Part shown: one piece after another, positions 16,122 through 25,846 of the stretch | How the letters are laid out: the number at the start of each line of letters is the position of its first letter | Position numbering within the stretch: the first letter of the stretch is position 1 | Assembly (NCBI GenBank): GCA_046328715.1 | Contig: JAXLWB010000031.1 | Location: forward strand, 50,221 to 114,220 | Origin: JAXLWB01 sp046328715 | Lineage (GTDB): Bacteria > Chloroflexota > Anaerolineae > Caldilineales > Caldilineaceae | Direction of reading: 5' to 3' | DNA: 64,000 nt | Made by a program: the position numbers and the translations under genes | The notes under the pieces: generated by a model | What the model was told of the DNA's origin: nothing | Database searches by the model: none | What the model saw: the letters and a program-made list of their open reading frames with translations, nothing else

Positions 16122-17651
16122 ATGGCTTCTGACCCGGCGCACTTTGCCAATTCGTTGCCCCGCCCTGTTGTATCCCGCCCAATGTCCGAAAGTTCAATCG
16201 CACGTTTGGCGCGCCATATTGACCCGCAGGCCTGGAAATACCTGCTTGCAATCAGCGATAGTATCCTGATTCTTGTAGGTTTTTTTGCTGCCTATTATCT
16301 GCGCTATCAACTGCAGTGGTTTCGTGCAGTCGATCCCGTCAATTACCAAGGAATTGAAGCCTACTTGGTACTAGCTGCACTGCTGGTCGTTGTGCTAATG
16401 ATCTCCTTCCGCATCTCTGGCGTCTATCCTTATAAGCCAGGTCGCAGCGTGGCAGAAGAGACGTATACCATTGCCACTGCCACCACCACCGGCGTCATGG
16501 TACTGATCGTCGTCAGCCTCATCTTTGGACCCTTATCGTACAGCCGCCTGATATTCCTATACACGGCGATGTGTGTGACCATACTTCTAGGAACCAGCCG
16601 AACCATCATTTTTTGGCTGCGCGTACACTTGCGGCACTATGGGATTGGCGTAAAGCGCTCCTTACTGGTGGGTATGGGCGATGTCGGGCGCATGGTGATC
16701 CGTACCTTGGCGGCCCGTCCCGATTATGGCTACCAGTTGGTCGGATTTCTGGATGATAATCCAACCAAGGGTACTACCGATATTGGTCCATTTCGAGCGC
16801 TAGGTTCCATTGATAACCTCGCCCAAGTCTTGACCGACTGTGAAAACAATGGCGTCACCATCGACACCGTGATGATCTGTCTTCCCTGGCAAAGTCATCG
16901 CCTCATTCAGCGCCTGCTCCGCACCTGTGAAACCTTCGCCGTTACAGCTCAGGTTGTCCCAGACTTTTTTCAGGTAACACACAGCCAGATTCAAGTAGAA
17001 ACATTGGATGGTATTCCTCTGATCAGTTCGCGTGAGTTGTCGCTCCAGGGCTGGAATCTGGCGCTTAAACGTGGCATGGATCTGCTGTTGATTACGATTG
17101 GCTTAGTTGCGATTCTGCCCATTGCACTTTTGATTGCATTTGCGATCAAACTCGATTCTCCTGGCCCAGTGCTTTACCAGCAAAAACGGGTTGGGAAAAA
17201 TGGGAAACAGTTCACCTGCTACAAATTTCGCTCGATGATCGTCAATGCCGAGGAAAAACAGCAGGAACTGGCAAATCTCAATGAAGCTTCCGGCCCGCTT
17301 TTCAAGGTGCGCAAAGATCCTCGCTTGACACGTGTCGGGCGTATTCTACGTCGCCACAGTCTGGATGAGATTCCGCAACTGATCAACGTAGTTCGTGGCG
17401 AAATGAGCCTGATTGGTCCCCGCCCGAATCTACCTTCCGAGGTACAACAATATCAGGAATGGCATAAGAAGCGGCTTTTTGTGCCGCCAGGGCTTACCGG
17501 TCTTTGGCAAATCAGTGGGCGCAGCGACCTCACCTTCGATGAAATGGTACTTCTCGACATCTACTACGTAGAAAATTGGAGCCCCTCACTCGACACGAGC
17601 ATCCTTATTCGGTCTGTGCCCGCTGTATTACTGGGCAAAGGGGCATATTAG
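16122..17651 (+). CDS. Undecaprenyl-phosphate sugar-1-phosphate transferase
   Basis: A 509-residue polyprenyl glycosylphosphotransferase that starts lipid-linked glycan assembly for exopolysaccharide or O-antigen at the membrane. It has four or five N-terminal helices (about 45-165), a nucleotide-binding-like middle domain (LLVGMGDVGRMVIRTL, near 180) and the C-terminal catalytic domain with KRGMDLLLI, YKFRSM, RHSLDEIPQL and SLIGPRP motifs. An ATG at 16122 or 16182 is possible. MutM follows 2 bp after its stop. No other polysaccharide genes are adjacent. Confidence 0.92.
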   Translation: MASDPAHFANSLPRPVVSRPMSESSIARLARHIDPQAWKYLLAISDSILILVGFFAAYYLRYQLQWFRAVDPVNYQGIEAYLVLAALLVVVLMISFRISGVYPYKPGRSVAEETYTIATATTTGVMVLIVVSLIFGPLSYSRLIFLYTAMCVTILLGTSRTIIFWLRVHLRHYGIGVKRSLLVGMGDVGRMVIRTLAARPDYGYQLVGFLDDNPTKGTTDIGPFRALGSIDNLAQVLTDCENNGVTIDTVMICLPWQSHRLIQRLLRTCETFAVTAQVVPDFFQVTHSQIQVETLDGIPLISSRELSLQGWNLALKRGMDLLLITIGLVAILPIALLIAFAIKLDSPGPVLYQQKRVGKNGKQFTCYKFRSMIVNAEEKQQELANLNEASGPLFKVRKDPRLTRVGRILRRHSLDEIPQLINVVRGEMSLIGPRPNLPSEVQQYQEWHKKRLFVPPGLTGLWQISGRSDLTFDEMVLLDIYYVENWSPSLDTSILIRSVPAVLLGKGAY

Positions 17652-17653
17652 CA

Positions 17654-18481
17654 ATGCCTGAGCTACCAGAAGTCGAAACCTTTGTTCGCGAATTAGAACC
17701 ACAACTACGGGGACGCCGTGTGACAGGGGCGATTGTTCCTTGGCCGCGCATTCTCGCCACTCCTTCGGTGGAAGAATTTGCAGAGCAGATTGTGGGTGAG
17801 GAATTTGTCACCTTTGGGCGGCGGGCCAAGTATATGTTGTTGGGCCTGAGCAGCGGTGCGACGTTGATTGTACACCTGCGTATGACGGGCCATCTCCATG
17901 TGCTCGACAGTGAGATAAGACCCGACAAACATACCCATGTGGTCATGACGCTGGATGATGGACGGCGTCTACACTATCAAGACCCACGCAAATTTGGTCG
18001 TCTGTGGTTAGTCAACGACATTGAACCGGTGCTGCGTAAACTCAGTGCCGAACCACTTGGCGAAGATTTTACGGTTGCCTGGCTAGCAGAACGATTGAAA
18101 GGACGAAGCGCAGCAATCAAGGCGTTGCTCCTCGACCAAACAATTGCGGCTGGGGTCGGCAACATTTATGCCGATGAGTCACTGCACTTGGCGGGAATTC
18201 ATCCGTCTCGCAGCGGGGCAAGTCTAAGTAGTAGCGAAATCGAAAAGCTCCACACGGCCATTCGCACCGTGCTACAGCACGGTATCGACAAACATGGCAG
18301 CAGTCTCGGCGGTAGCATCCTCACCAACTATCGCCGTCCTAATGGCGAACTCGGCCAAATGCAGGATGAGTTTCAGGTGTATGACCGCAAGGGTGAAGCC
18401 TGCCGCACCTGCGGAAAACCGATTCAGCGCATTGTGATTGCCCAGCGCAGCTCACATTTTTGCGAAGAGTGTCAACGGTAA
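17654..18481 (+). CDS. mutM: Formamidopyrimidine-DNA glycosylase
   Basis: A 275-residue bifunctional glycosylase/AP lyase that removes oxidised purines such as 8-oxoguanine. The N-terminal catalytic PELPEVE is exact (Pro after Met is the nucleophile). HVVMTLDDGR, QDPRKFGR and VGNIYADE motifs follow, and the C-terminal zinc finger CRTCG...FCEECQR is complete. The ATG at 17654 is fixed by this N-terminus. It sits 2 bp after the sugar transferase stop, so the two are co-transcribed, and it converges on rpiA with 2 bp between stops. Confidence 0.97.
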   Translation: MPELPEVETFVRELEPQLRGRRVTGAIVPWPRILATPSVEEFAEQIVGEEFVTFGRRAKYMLLGLSSGATLIVHLRMTGHLHVLDSEIRPDKHTHVVMTLDDGRRLHYQDPRKFGRLWLVNDIEPVLRKLSAEPLGEDFTVAWLAERLKGRSAAIKALLLDQTIAAGVGNIYADESLHLAGIHPSRSGASLSSSEIEKLHTAIRTVLQHGIDKHGSSLGGSILTNYRRPNGELGQMQDEFQVYDRKGEACRTCGKPIQRIVIAQRSSHFCEECQR

Positions 18482-18483
18482 GT

Positions 18484-19167
18484 CTAGCGCTGCTTGTATT
18501 CGATTCCATCTGCCCTAGCGACAATTACATCGGTGACTAAGCCAATAAAGAGTCCGCTGTCTACAATGCCAGTTCGCTGTTTGAGCCGTTCTGCCAACTG
18601 CGCAGGATCTTGAATTGCGCCAAAACGACAGTCCAGAATATAGTTGCCATGATCAGTAACAAAGGGTTTGCCCTCTTTCTGGCGCAGATCCACCTGCGTC
18701 GCAATCGACGCAAGAAACTCCTGCTGCATTGTCCAACCAAAGGTCACTACTTCCACCGGCACGTAAAATTTTGTTCCCAACGCAGGCGAAAGTTTGCTCT
18801 CATCCACAATCACAATCATGCGTTGGCTGGCTTGAGCGACCAATTTCTCGCGCAGCAGTGCGCCACCCCCACCCTTGATGACATCCAAATTCGGGTCGAC
18901 CTCATCAGCACCGTCAATCGTAATGTCAATGTGCGGTTGCTCATCCAGCGTCGCTAAGGGAATTCCCAATGCCTGGGCCTCTTGTGCAGTCACCAGTGAG
19001 GTGGGTACACCCACAATATTGGCTAGCTCGCTACTCTTCAATTTCTCGGCAAGCCTGCGCACTGCCCAAATCGCGGTGCTGCCTGTGCCTAAGCCCACCA
19101 CCATGCCAGATTCAACAAATTCCACGGCACGATTGGCGGCTAGTTTTTTTAGTTCTTGTGTGTCCAT
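18484..19167 (-). CDS. rpiA: Ribose-5-phosphate isomerase A
   Basis: A 227-residue enzyme that interconverts ribose 5-phosphate and ribulose 5-phosphate in the pentose phosphate pathway. Motifs include VGLGTGSTA (phosphate loop), DGADEVDP, KGGGGALLREK (catalytic base and lysine) and DESK. The length is normal. It is the last gene of the minus-strand sugar cluster and may feed its pentose products into central metabolism. Confidence 0.96.
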   Translation of the reverse strand: MDTQELKKLAANRAVEFVESGMVVGLGTGSTAIWAVRRLAEKLKSSELANIVGVPTSLVTAQEAQALGIPLATLDEQPHIDITIDGADEVDPNLDVIKGGGGALLREKLVAQASQRMIVIVDESKLSPALGTKFYVPVEVVTFGWTMQQEFLASIATQVDLRQKEGKPFVTDHGNYILDCRFGAIQDPAQLAERLKQRTGIVDSGLFIGLVTDVIVARADGIEYKQR

Positions 19168-19177
19168 AGGTTTGGAT

Positions 19178-19280
19178 GATGCGTGAAACGTGATGCGTGA
19201 ATTGTTGATTTTCTTTATTTGGAATACGTGAAGAGAAGAATAGAGAAAACCCGTACTTCACGCATCACGTTTCACGCATC
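19178..19280. repeat. Fold-back element with perfect 23-bp arms
   Basis: Arm 19178-19200 (GATGCGTGAAACGTGATG and on) is the exact inverse of 19258-19280, with a 57-base loop. The arm itself is a tandem of the word GTGATGCGTGAAAC. It separates the aldolase from rpiA. Confidence 0.9.
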
Positions 19281-19283
19281 ACA

Positions 19284-20039
19284 CTAATTAATCCCCAATG
19301 CCCGACGTCTATAATGTTCGTCGGGACGGCTTTCAATACGGTCGGCATGGGTGGTGGGTAGGAATGTCGGACCGCCCAGTGCGAACGTTCCCACGATGAC
19401 CTTGGCCCACTTATCGGCCATCAGTTGAATGTTGAGTGCTTCGGTGGCGTTTTGTCCCAATGCGGTAATGCCATGATTGACCATCAACAGCAGTTTGGGG
19501 TTGCTACCATAGGTGTCTTGAAAGCGGCGGAGTTCATCATAGACGACCTTCGCCAGTACAAAGCCTGGGTCGACATAGGGAACCACCGCTACGTTGCGCC
19601 CGCAGACGACGATACCGTCCGGGAAAAGGTGGTTCAAGAAAGGCTCGGCACCGAGTTTGCTACATAAGATGGAGTTGCACGAGACAGGGTGCGTGTGTGC
19701 CACCCATTTTGCACCGCCAACTTCTAAACAGAGGGCATGCATAAAGGTCTCTACCGAAGGTCTACGCTGTTTCGGATCGACCAGTACATCTTGGAGGGCT
19801 TGACGGACCTCGTCGTCGTTCATCGAGGGGCGCTTTACCAGGTCCATCACAGCACTCATGTTGACTTGGCTAAAACCATCTGCCTTGATGGTGCCAAGTT
19901 GGCTGCCGGACGCTTTGACCAGAAAAGTGCCATCGCCACAATTGGCACTGGTGTTGCCTTCGCCCAAAATAGCAAGTTGGCGCGACTCGACTCCCAACTC
20001 ATGGGATAATGTGATTAATTGTTCAAGAATATTTTCCAT
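19284..20039 (-). CDS. Class II aldolase / short sugar-phosphate aldolase
   Basis: A 251-residue zinc-dependent aldolase of the AraD/FucA family. The GEGNTSANCGDG phosphate loop, the zinc ligands in AHTHPV (about 114-119) and the later histidine in MVNHGITALG are present. Family members cleave or epimerise ketose phosphates. It is one of three class II aldolase-type genes in the window, in line with a multi-substrate sugar island. The substrate cannot be told from sequence alone. Confidence 0.9.
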   Translation of the reverse strand: MENILEQLITLSHELGVESRQLAILGEGNTSANCGDGTFLVKASGSQLGTIKADGFSQVNMSAVMDLVKRPSMNDDEVRQALQDVLVDPKQRRPSVETFMHALCLEVGGAKWVAHTHPVSCNSILCSKLGAEPFLNHLFPDGIVVCGRNVAVVPYVDPGFVLAKVVYDELRRFQDTYGSNPKLLLMVNHGITALGQNATEALNIQLMADKWAKVIVGTFALGGPTFLPTTHADRIESRPDEHYRRRALGIN

Positions 20040-20151
20040 ATACTTGCATTAGGGTTACTCAATTGTAGGATATACACGCTTGCCGTCCCATCTTATCGAT
20101 GTTGAGGGCATTGGAGGCAAACTGTGTAACTCCTGATTTTGATAGGTGAGC

Positions 20152-21129
20152 TTACTTTTTACCGGGATGCGATAAAACAGTTTGCAAATCTTGGTTATTT
20201 TGTCCAAGTGTTAGATAACCATAACGCCAAAGTAGCGGAAAACACAAAAAATCAATCATCAATTTGTGCTGGAGCCTGAGTGAAGAGTGCCACTCATCAT
20301 CGAGTGCCAGGTGGACACGCCCAGTTTTGAAGCGGCTTGGATTGCCAGAGACATTATGGTTTATGCCTAGACAAACATCATGTTCGCTGACAAAGGGCAA
20401 TTTCGCATTTTCAACCTGGCAAAATTGCAGAATGTTATGAATGGTAGGCTGCGGCGAATGGAGCAAATCTTCGTAACGCACGCGCAGATAGCGATCATCC
20501 CGCTGCCATAAGCGCTCGATCAACAGATTCCAGGTCGACCAGATCAGCGTGCTGCGCAGCGGTCCATGTTGTTCCATGTAAATGGGCTGCCGCAGATCAG
20601 CATCGTAGACCTTTTTCTTCATCAACGAATGGGCAACCCCATGCGGGCTGCGGATGAGATGAATCACATACAGATCGATGTCCGGCGTTTGCGACAACAT
20701 GTAGCCGTGGGTGGGATTTTTGGAAGAATCAACGACGAAGTCGCAACCAGTCACCGATTGGATTGCGTTGTAGAGGCTTTGCAGGATTGGGAGGTATTCC
20801 TGATATTTAGTTGCCGTGCGCTTTTCGTTACCAGAAAGCCAGCGTAGAACGAGATCGGTATTGGTGAGCAGCGCGGAGGATTTCCCAATTTGGTACGGAT
20901 CGATTTCGTCGACGCCACCAAAGGCTCGATTGAGGATGGCAGACCAACAGTCACATTCCAAAAAGGGACGCCGACATCCACAAAGCTTGTTTTCGATCAA
21001 ACCGCGCTGCCAGAGGTTATTGATCTCACCCGTGGAGAAAAAGCCTGGTATTTCACCCAGGATATTGCTCAAAATGGTGCTTCCACTGCGACCCCAACCT
21101 GCAACATAGAGAACCTTGATGGGTGCCAT
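20152..21129 (-). CDS. Sulfotransferase-family protein
   Basis: A 325-residue protein with the PAPS-binding P-loop-like GWGRSGSTILSNILGEI near residues 11-27 and the 3'-phosphate binding segment VVDSSKNPTHGYML around 131-144. RSPHGVAHS follows, as in bacterial sulfotransferases. It presumably transfers sulfate from PAPS to a carbohydrate or other hydroxyl acceptor. It lies on the same strand as the sugar genes but its link to them is unclear. Confidence 0.85.
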   Translation of the reverse strand: MAPIKVLYVAGWGRSGSTILSNILGEIPGFFSTGEINNLWQRGLIENKLCGCRRPFLECDCWSAILNRAFGGVDEIDPYQIGKSSALLTNTDLVLRWLSGNEKRTATKYQEYLPILQSLYNAIQSVTGCDFVVDSSKNPTHGYMLSQTPDIDLYVIHLIRSPHGVAHSLMKKKVYDADLRQPIYMEQHGPLRSTLIWSTWNLLIERLWQRDDRYLRVRYEDLLHSPQPTIHNILQFCQVENAKLPFVSEHDVCLGINHNVSGNPSRFKTGRVHLALDDEWHSSLRLQHKLMIDFLCFPLLWRYGYLTLGQNNQDLQTVLSHPGKK

Positions 21130-21253
21130 GACTTCCTCATCTCTACACTCGAACTACAGGTGAAATGAGCATGCAGCTTTCAGAGAGAAGTTCAAGACAG
21201 AAGCTGTGGTTCTCATTCAGGCTAAGTTCAACGTTCTCTTATCTTACCCGTTG

Positions 21254-22531
21254 TCATATAAATGTTGTATCCATCTTTGCTGACAATTCGCTTTCGCTCC
21301 ACACACTTTCCAGAATCGTTAAGAGCTGTGAAACTTCCGTCGCAGTTGGTTTGGCGCTCTGCCAAAGCTCGATCAGTTCCTGTCGTGGGAATTTGATTGC
21401 CTGTGGTTGCCACTGACGTACGGCACAGGCGGCTCCCAGTGCAAAACGTTTTGGCTCAACGCCTACACCCAGTGCAAGCCGCATCGCCCCAATCAGGCGG
21501 TCGTTCCAACTCAATTTACGTGCTGGATCACGCCCTACCCGCTCAATGCTATCTTGCAAATAAGGATTGACCATGCGCACCACATAATTACGAACATAAT
21601 GGGCAAAGTTTTCCGGTTGAAAGAGTGGATCTACTCCCGCATGTCTGGCACAGAGCCCTGGACCGACTTCTTCTGTGCCAGCAGCAATCAAGAAGTCGGT
21701 CAGCCGCGGCACGTCGGGCAATTGCGACATCGATTGAAAACCCAATTGGGCACCGATATAAGCTCCGGCGGCATGAACACCGTTGAGCGTGTATAGTTTA
21801 GCCTCTTCGAAGGGTAGAAGATCGGTTTTTTCTTCAAAGATGGTGATGCCTCGATGGAATTGCGAATTGTCTGGATCTTCAAAGTGGATGGTGGAGATTT
21901 GGATACGGTTGTGGACTTCAACCAGAAAGGCGCGCTGCAATGTCGGCGTGATGGCTGGAAGTTGCGCCGTGGCAGGCAGAATACCACACATTTTGATCAG
22001 CACGGTGTTGGCAAAACAGGCAACCGTGCTCGTATGCGCCCGCGTGGCTGCATCCAGTTCGCTCATCACAGCTTCGGACAGTAGCTCAGCCGCGTGATTG
22101 TTGTTTTCAGCAGCGTAGATGACTGCCCTCGCTCCCTTGCCCCCCAGCTTCTGCACGATGGCCTGCGCCAACAAGCGGTGAATGCTTCCAGGTGCATCCG
22201 ACTCATAAAAGTTGACACTCGGCACTGCCGTGGCGATCTCCTGAGCAGCAACTAGGGCTTCGATTAACTTTTCTCGATCTGCTGCCGTAGCAGGATTGTA
22301 AATCTCAATCGGACCAACCCGCACCGTTTCGACGCGGTCAGCATGGGCGAGGTTGAGCATGTAGAATCCCTGATTGGCACGCACTGCGTCAACCACTTCC
22401 TGCATCACTTCGGCCACGATCAAGCGCCCAAAGTTGCCGGAACGCCACGCCTCGTACAAGAACAAACCCGCCTGGATAGCACCGAAGCCAAAGCCGACAA
22501 AAGTTTGGGGATTTTTCTGGTTTTCTGACAT
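21254..22531 (-). CDS. Mannitol-type polyol (phosphate) dehydrogenase family
   Basis: A 425-residue NAD-dependent oxidoreductase of the mannitol dehydrogenase / mannitol-1-phosphate dehydrogenase family. It has an N-terminal Rossmann segment FVGFGFGAIQAGLFLYEA, the AAENNNHAAELL motif near residue 142, and HAAGAYIG in the C-terminal domain. The glycine pattern departs from the usual GxGxxxR, and the lysine of the canonical KxxxxNxxH motif is not obvious, so the reaction remains open. It lies in the polyol cluster next to a sorbitol-6-phosphate-type SDR. Confidence 0.8.
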   Translation of the reverse strand: MSENQKNPQTFVGFGFGAIQAGLFLYEAWRSGNFGRLIVAEVMQEVVDAVRANQGFYMLNLAHADRVETVRVGPIEIYNPATAADREKLIEALVAAQEIATAVPSVNFYESDAPGSIHRLLAQAIVQKLGGKGARAVIYAAENNNHAAELLSEAVMSELDAATRAHTSTVACFANTVLIKMCGILPATAQLPAITPTLQRAFLVEVHNRIQISTIHFEDPDNSQFHRGITIFEEKTDLLPFEEAKLYTLNGVHAAGAYIGAQLGFQSMSQLPDVPRLTDFLIAAGTEEVGPGLCARHAGVDPLFQPENFAHYVRNYVVRMVNPYLQDSIERVGRDPARKLSWNDRLIGAMRLALGVGVEPKRFALGAACAVRQWQPQAIKFPRQELIELWQSAKPTATEVSQLLTILESVWSESELSAKMDTTFI

Positions 22532-22611
22532 TTTGCTACACCTACTCCTTCACGACACACACCTTGCTGCTCATCTGTCCCCGGGCATGACGATCTCCGT
22601 AATCCAAGGTT

Positions 22612-23400
22612 CTAGCGCATCTCCTGCCCGCCAGTCACATTGATTGCCTGACCGGTCATGTAGCTTGACTGATCGGAGGCGAGGAAGGTAACCACGTTGC
22701 AAACATCTTCATAGGTGCAGGGACGCTTCATCGGCACCTGGTCGATATATTTCTGACGCACTGCCTCTTCACTGATGCCTTGATTCTGCGCATACTGTTT
22801 GAAAAGCGAGTCTTTCCAGAGTGGAGAGTCAAGCAGGTTGCCAGGGCAGATGGAGTTGCAACGCACGCCAAACTCCGCTGTCTCCAAGGCAACGCTCTGT
22901 GTCAGTCCGATCCCGCCAAATTTGCTGGCGGCGTAGGCAGAGTTCTTGAAGCTCCCTTTTTTGCCGCTCTTGGAATTGATCTGGACGATGCTGCCGCTGC
23001 GCTGTGCCTTCATGACCGGCACGACATGTTTGATGCAGAGAAAGTAGCCGATCAGATTGACGTTGACCACCGCCTGAAACTTGGACAGATCGAACTCCTC
23101 CACCGGCCCCGACAGCACAATGCCCGCATTCGAGACCAAAATATCGATCCGCCCAAACTGTCCGACTGTCCGGCTGACCAACTCTCCCACTTGACCTTCA
23201 TTCGTCACATCACAGGCCAGAGCCAACGTCTTGCGCCCCGTCACCGAGGTCACTTCCTCAGCCACACGCTGAGCATTTTCCAACTTGATATCGGCAATCA
23301 CAACATGTGCCCCTTCTTGCGCCAGACGAGCACAGATTGCCGCCCCCAATCCTTGTCCACCACCAGTGACGATGGCAATTCGATCATTCAATGTTTGCAT
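22612..23400 (-). CDS. Short-chain dehydrogenase, sorbitol-6-phosphate dehydrogenase type
   Basis: A 262-residue SDR. The cofactor loop TGGGQGLGAAIC (about 12-23), the NAG motif SNAGI, the catalytic Ser in QINSKSGKKGSF and YAASK (Tyr and Lys) are all present. The NSKSG(K) segment and the LLDSPLW region resemble SrlD/GutD-like sorbitol-6-phosphate 2-dehydrogenases. It likely oxidises a polyol phosphate to a ketose phosphate in the cytoplasm. The neighbours are other polyol dehydrogenases. Confidence 0.88.
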   Translation of the reverse strand: MQTLNDRIAIVTGGGQGLGAAICARLAQEGAHVVIADIKLENAQRVAEEVTSVTGRKTLALACDVTNEGQVGELVSRTVGQFGRIDILVSNAGIVLSGPVEEFDLSKFQAVVNVNLIGYFLCIKHVVPVMKAQRSGSIVQINSKSGKKGSFKNSAYAASKFGGIGLTQSVALETAEFGVRCNSICPGNLLDSPLWKDSLFKQYAQNQGISEEAVRQKYIDQVPMKRPCTYEDVCNVVTFLASDQSSYMTGQAINVTGGQEMR

Positions 23401-23424
23401 TGGTACTTAAATCCTCTAATTACA

Positions 23425-23463
23425 AACAATAGAAGCAGCTTATCGTAGGCTGCTTCTATTGTT
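23425..23463 (-). terminator. Perfect 15-bp hairpin
   Basis: AACAATAGAAGCAGC (23425-23439) pairs exactly with GCTGCTTCTATTGTT (23449-23463), with a 9-base loop. It lies between two minus-strand genes. The T-run after it is short, so it may attenuate rather than fully stop transcription. Confidence 0.75.
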
Positions 23464-23501
23464 ATCAAACATTACGAAATTGGTAAAGCAATTGGTCAAT
23501 T

Positions 23502-25181
23502 CTACAACATCACCCGCAGCAATTCCTCTTCTGCAGCATTTGTCCAACTACCGTCGCTTTCCAACTTGGCATAAACCGAAGGCAGTTTCTCCTTCAACGC
23601 TTCAATGGTCGTCAGCGGCATACTGATCATCGGGTAGATCACGACTTTGCCAGGGAAGGTGCCTTTGGCAACTGCCTGCAGACCATCTGGTACGCCTTCT
23701 AAACCGGCAATGGCCACAACGGAACGATTGGTCTCCAGTTGTTTGCTTTCAGTCAAATTGAGCATGTGCCGCAAATCATCGATCGACGAGCCGCTGATAC
23801 CCGTGTAGCGGACACCTTTGGCTACGACCAGGTTCAGATCAAAGCCAGCCATCGTTCCACGCGGCAGACCGGCAAAGACATTGACCGTGCAGCCTTCTGC
23901 CATCACCACTTCGCCCTCTTCGGCAGCCGTAGCGCTGGCAGCGATTACGACTACGTCATCAAAGCCCTTGCCATCGGTCTCTTGTTTCAATCGTTCGAGC
24001 AAAGCTGCGTCGCTCTCAAATTGGTCACGCGAGAGGCAGACTAATTCAACGCCGTGCTTTTGGGCGGCTGGAGTTAATTTTTCCTCCAACACGGCCATGC
24101 GCGGGCGGTTAAGATTGGTCGCCACAATCTTGCGTGGACCGCCTGGCATTTCAATGGCGCGCTGCACATGCATCTGCCCCATCGGTCCAGCCGCACCGAG
24201 CGCCCACATCACGCCCTGGGGTTGCAACTGCGTGCGGAAGGGTTCGTAGGCGGCAGAGATTTCGTTGCTGGCGGCACCGCTCAGCCCCAAACGATCATAA
24301 TGTAGCCGTCCGATGTCGAGTTGCACTGAGCGGGTAACCGGCTCTTGACTGATCACAGCAAAGTGACCGCCGTAAGCCAAGCGTGCAAACATGCGTTCGA
24401 TCAGGCCGGCATCGTTGCCCAGAATGACGATGTCGTCGTATTTGCGGCCATCATCCTGCACAATGGCGACGCTATGACGCTTTGCCCAGTCGCTGAGATA
24501 GGCGGCAGCGCCTGCATCAGCGACATCAATGACTATACTGCCTGGCTTCCAGGTAGCGGCGTTGCCCAAACGGACCTCAGCACCATTGCCACCGATGTAG
24601 AGTTTGCCGCCTTCCTTCCATGCCGTACGATAGGAGACCGTGTACGATGCTTCGACACAGGCCCACGGCTCGTTAAGGGCCGCTTCGGCATAGCCAGTGC
24701 TCTGTTTTACAGGCAGCAAGTAATTGCCGCCGTCGCCCTTAAGCACCCGCTCGTCGATAATGTTGTACTGTTGAAAGCCACCGCGCAGTTCATAACCATA
24801 GGCGGTGCCAATTCCCTTGTAGAAGATATCGGCCTGGATGATAAAACGATCGCCGGGATGGTACTCCTTCTGCAGGTTGGCACCGGCCTTGACCACAGTC
24901 AGCGCCACCTCGTGGCCGAGCACGACTGGGTCTTCGCTCATCGTTTTGCGAATGCGTGGGTGATTCTGCCCCGCCTTGATCACCTTGATGTCGGAGAAGC
25001 AAATGCCCACCGCATCGTGACGCACCAATAGTTCATCGGGGCCGGGTTCGGGCATGATCACGTCGATCATGTGACCGTCTCGGCCCAGGCTTTCAAAACC
25101 TGCACCATAGAGCGGCCAGAGGCGGTTGGCCGTGGGGAGTGAGGAGTCGGCTTGTTTGAAGTCGGTGAGTTTATCGCTCAT
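23502..25181 (-). CDS. Zinc-type dehydrogenase with inserted second domain, sorbose-phosphate reductase-like
   Basis: A 559-residue MDR-family dehydrogenase. The N-terminal GroES-like domain has zinc ligands C (GICFSD), HE (LGHEVAL) and E (NEPWACVE). The Rossmann loop GAAGPMGQMHVQ comes only near residue 330, because about 140 residues (about 190-325) are inserted between the two domains; normal members are about 340-410 residues. The start at 25181 gives MSDKLTDF and overlaps the end of the upstream broken kinase. SorE-like L-sorbose-1-phosphate reductases are the closest family I recognise, fitting the polyol context. The role of the insert is unknown. Confidence 0.8.
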   Translation of the reverse strand: MSDKLTDFKQADSSLPTANRLWPLYGAGFESLGRDGHMIDVIMPEPGPDELLVRHDAVGICFSDIKVIKAGQNHPRIRKTMSEDPVVLGHEVALTVVKAGANLQKEYHPGDRFIIQADIFYKGIGTAYGYELRGGFQQYNIIDERVLKGDGGNYLLPVKQSTGYAEAALNEPWACVEASYTVSYRTAWKEGGKLYIGGNGAEVRLGNAATWKPGSIVIDVADAGAAAYLSDWAKRHSVAIVQDDGRKYDDIVILGNDAGLIERMFARLAYGGHFAVISQEPVTRSVQLDIGRLHYDRLGLSGAASNEISAAYEPFRTQLQPQGVMWALGAAGPMGQMHVQRAIEMPGGPRKIVATNLNRPRMAVLEEKLTPAAQKHGVELVCLSRDQFESDAALLERLKQETDGKGFDDVVVIAASATAAEEGEVVMAEGCTVNVFAGLPRGTMAGFDLNLVVAKGVRYTGISGSSIDDLRHMLNLTESKQLETNRSVVAIAGLEGVPDGLQAVAKGTFPGKVVIYPMISMPLTTIEALKEKLPSVYAKLESDGSWTNAAEEELLRVML

Positions 25182-25846
25182 GCGCAATTCCTTGTCTTGA
25201 TACATTTATTCTTGTAAGGCCCAAATGTGCAGCAACCCGCTGGGTTAATTCTTCAATCGATTCCGCGCCATCCACTATGATGACCGGATAGCCAAACTTG
25301 CGAGCTTGCTCGGCAACCCAGTCGGCAAACCGACTATCACGCTCCATCCAGTTTTCAAATGCTTGTTCAGGATCATCACATTGCTGCAAAATGCCTTTGA
25401 TCCACGTTCGCTGGCTGTAATAGTTACGCTGAAACTCGGCAGTCGGCACGAGCCAGATGGCTTGATTGATGGGCACACCCATTTCGCCAAGACGTTCCGG
25501 TATCAACGCCGAACCTTCAACGAGTAAGGGAGCATCCACTGCAAACGATACCAGGTCTTCCAGCACCAGGGTCATGTGCTCATCATAACAGGTGATCACT
25601 TCCTGCAACAGTTGCTCTGGTGGCTTCGTCCAACGCTGATTCCAGCTTGCAGCCAACCAACGGGTTAGTGCAGGCTGACGAATTGGGGTCTAGGTGCTGT
25701 GCGTGGCGGTTAAAGTGATCATCGACATGATAGGTAGTCAAGCCAAACTGCGCTGCCAACAAATTGGTGACGGAGCTCTTTCCCGCACAAGGTGAGCCGC
25801 CGATCCAGTAACAAAGATAACTGAAATCAGTGAGTTTATTGCTCAT
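25171..25846 (-). pseudogene. P-loop kinase, frameshifted
   Basis: Two overlapping frames together encode one P-loop kinase-like protein of about 225 residues. The first part (from ATG 25846, MSNKLTDF) has Walker A GGSPCAGKSS and then VDDHFNRHAQHLDPN. The second frame continues with RQPALTRWLAASWNQRW and LEDLVSFA... to the stop at 25171. One extra base near 25681-25682 separates them; removing it gives a continuous protein. It may be a real lesion or a sequencing error. Its substrate, a nucleotide or small metabolite, is not known. Confidence 0.8.
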
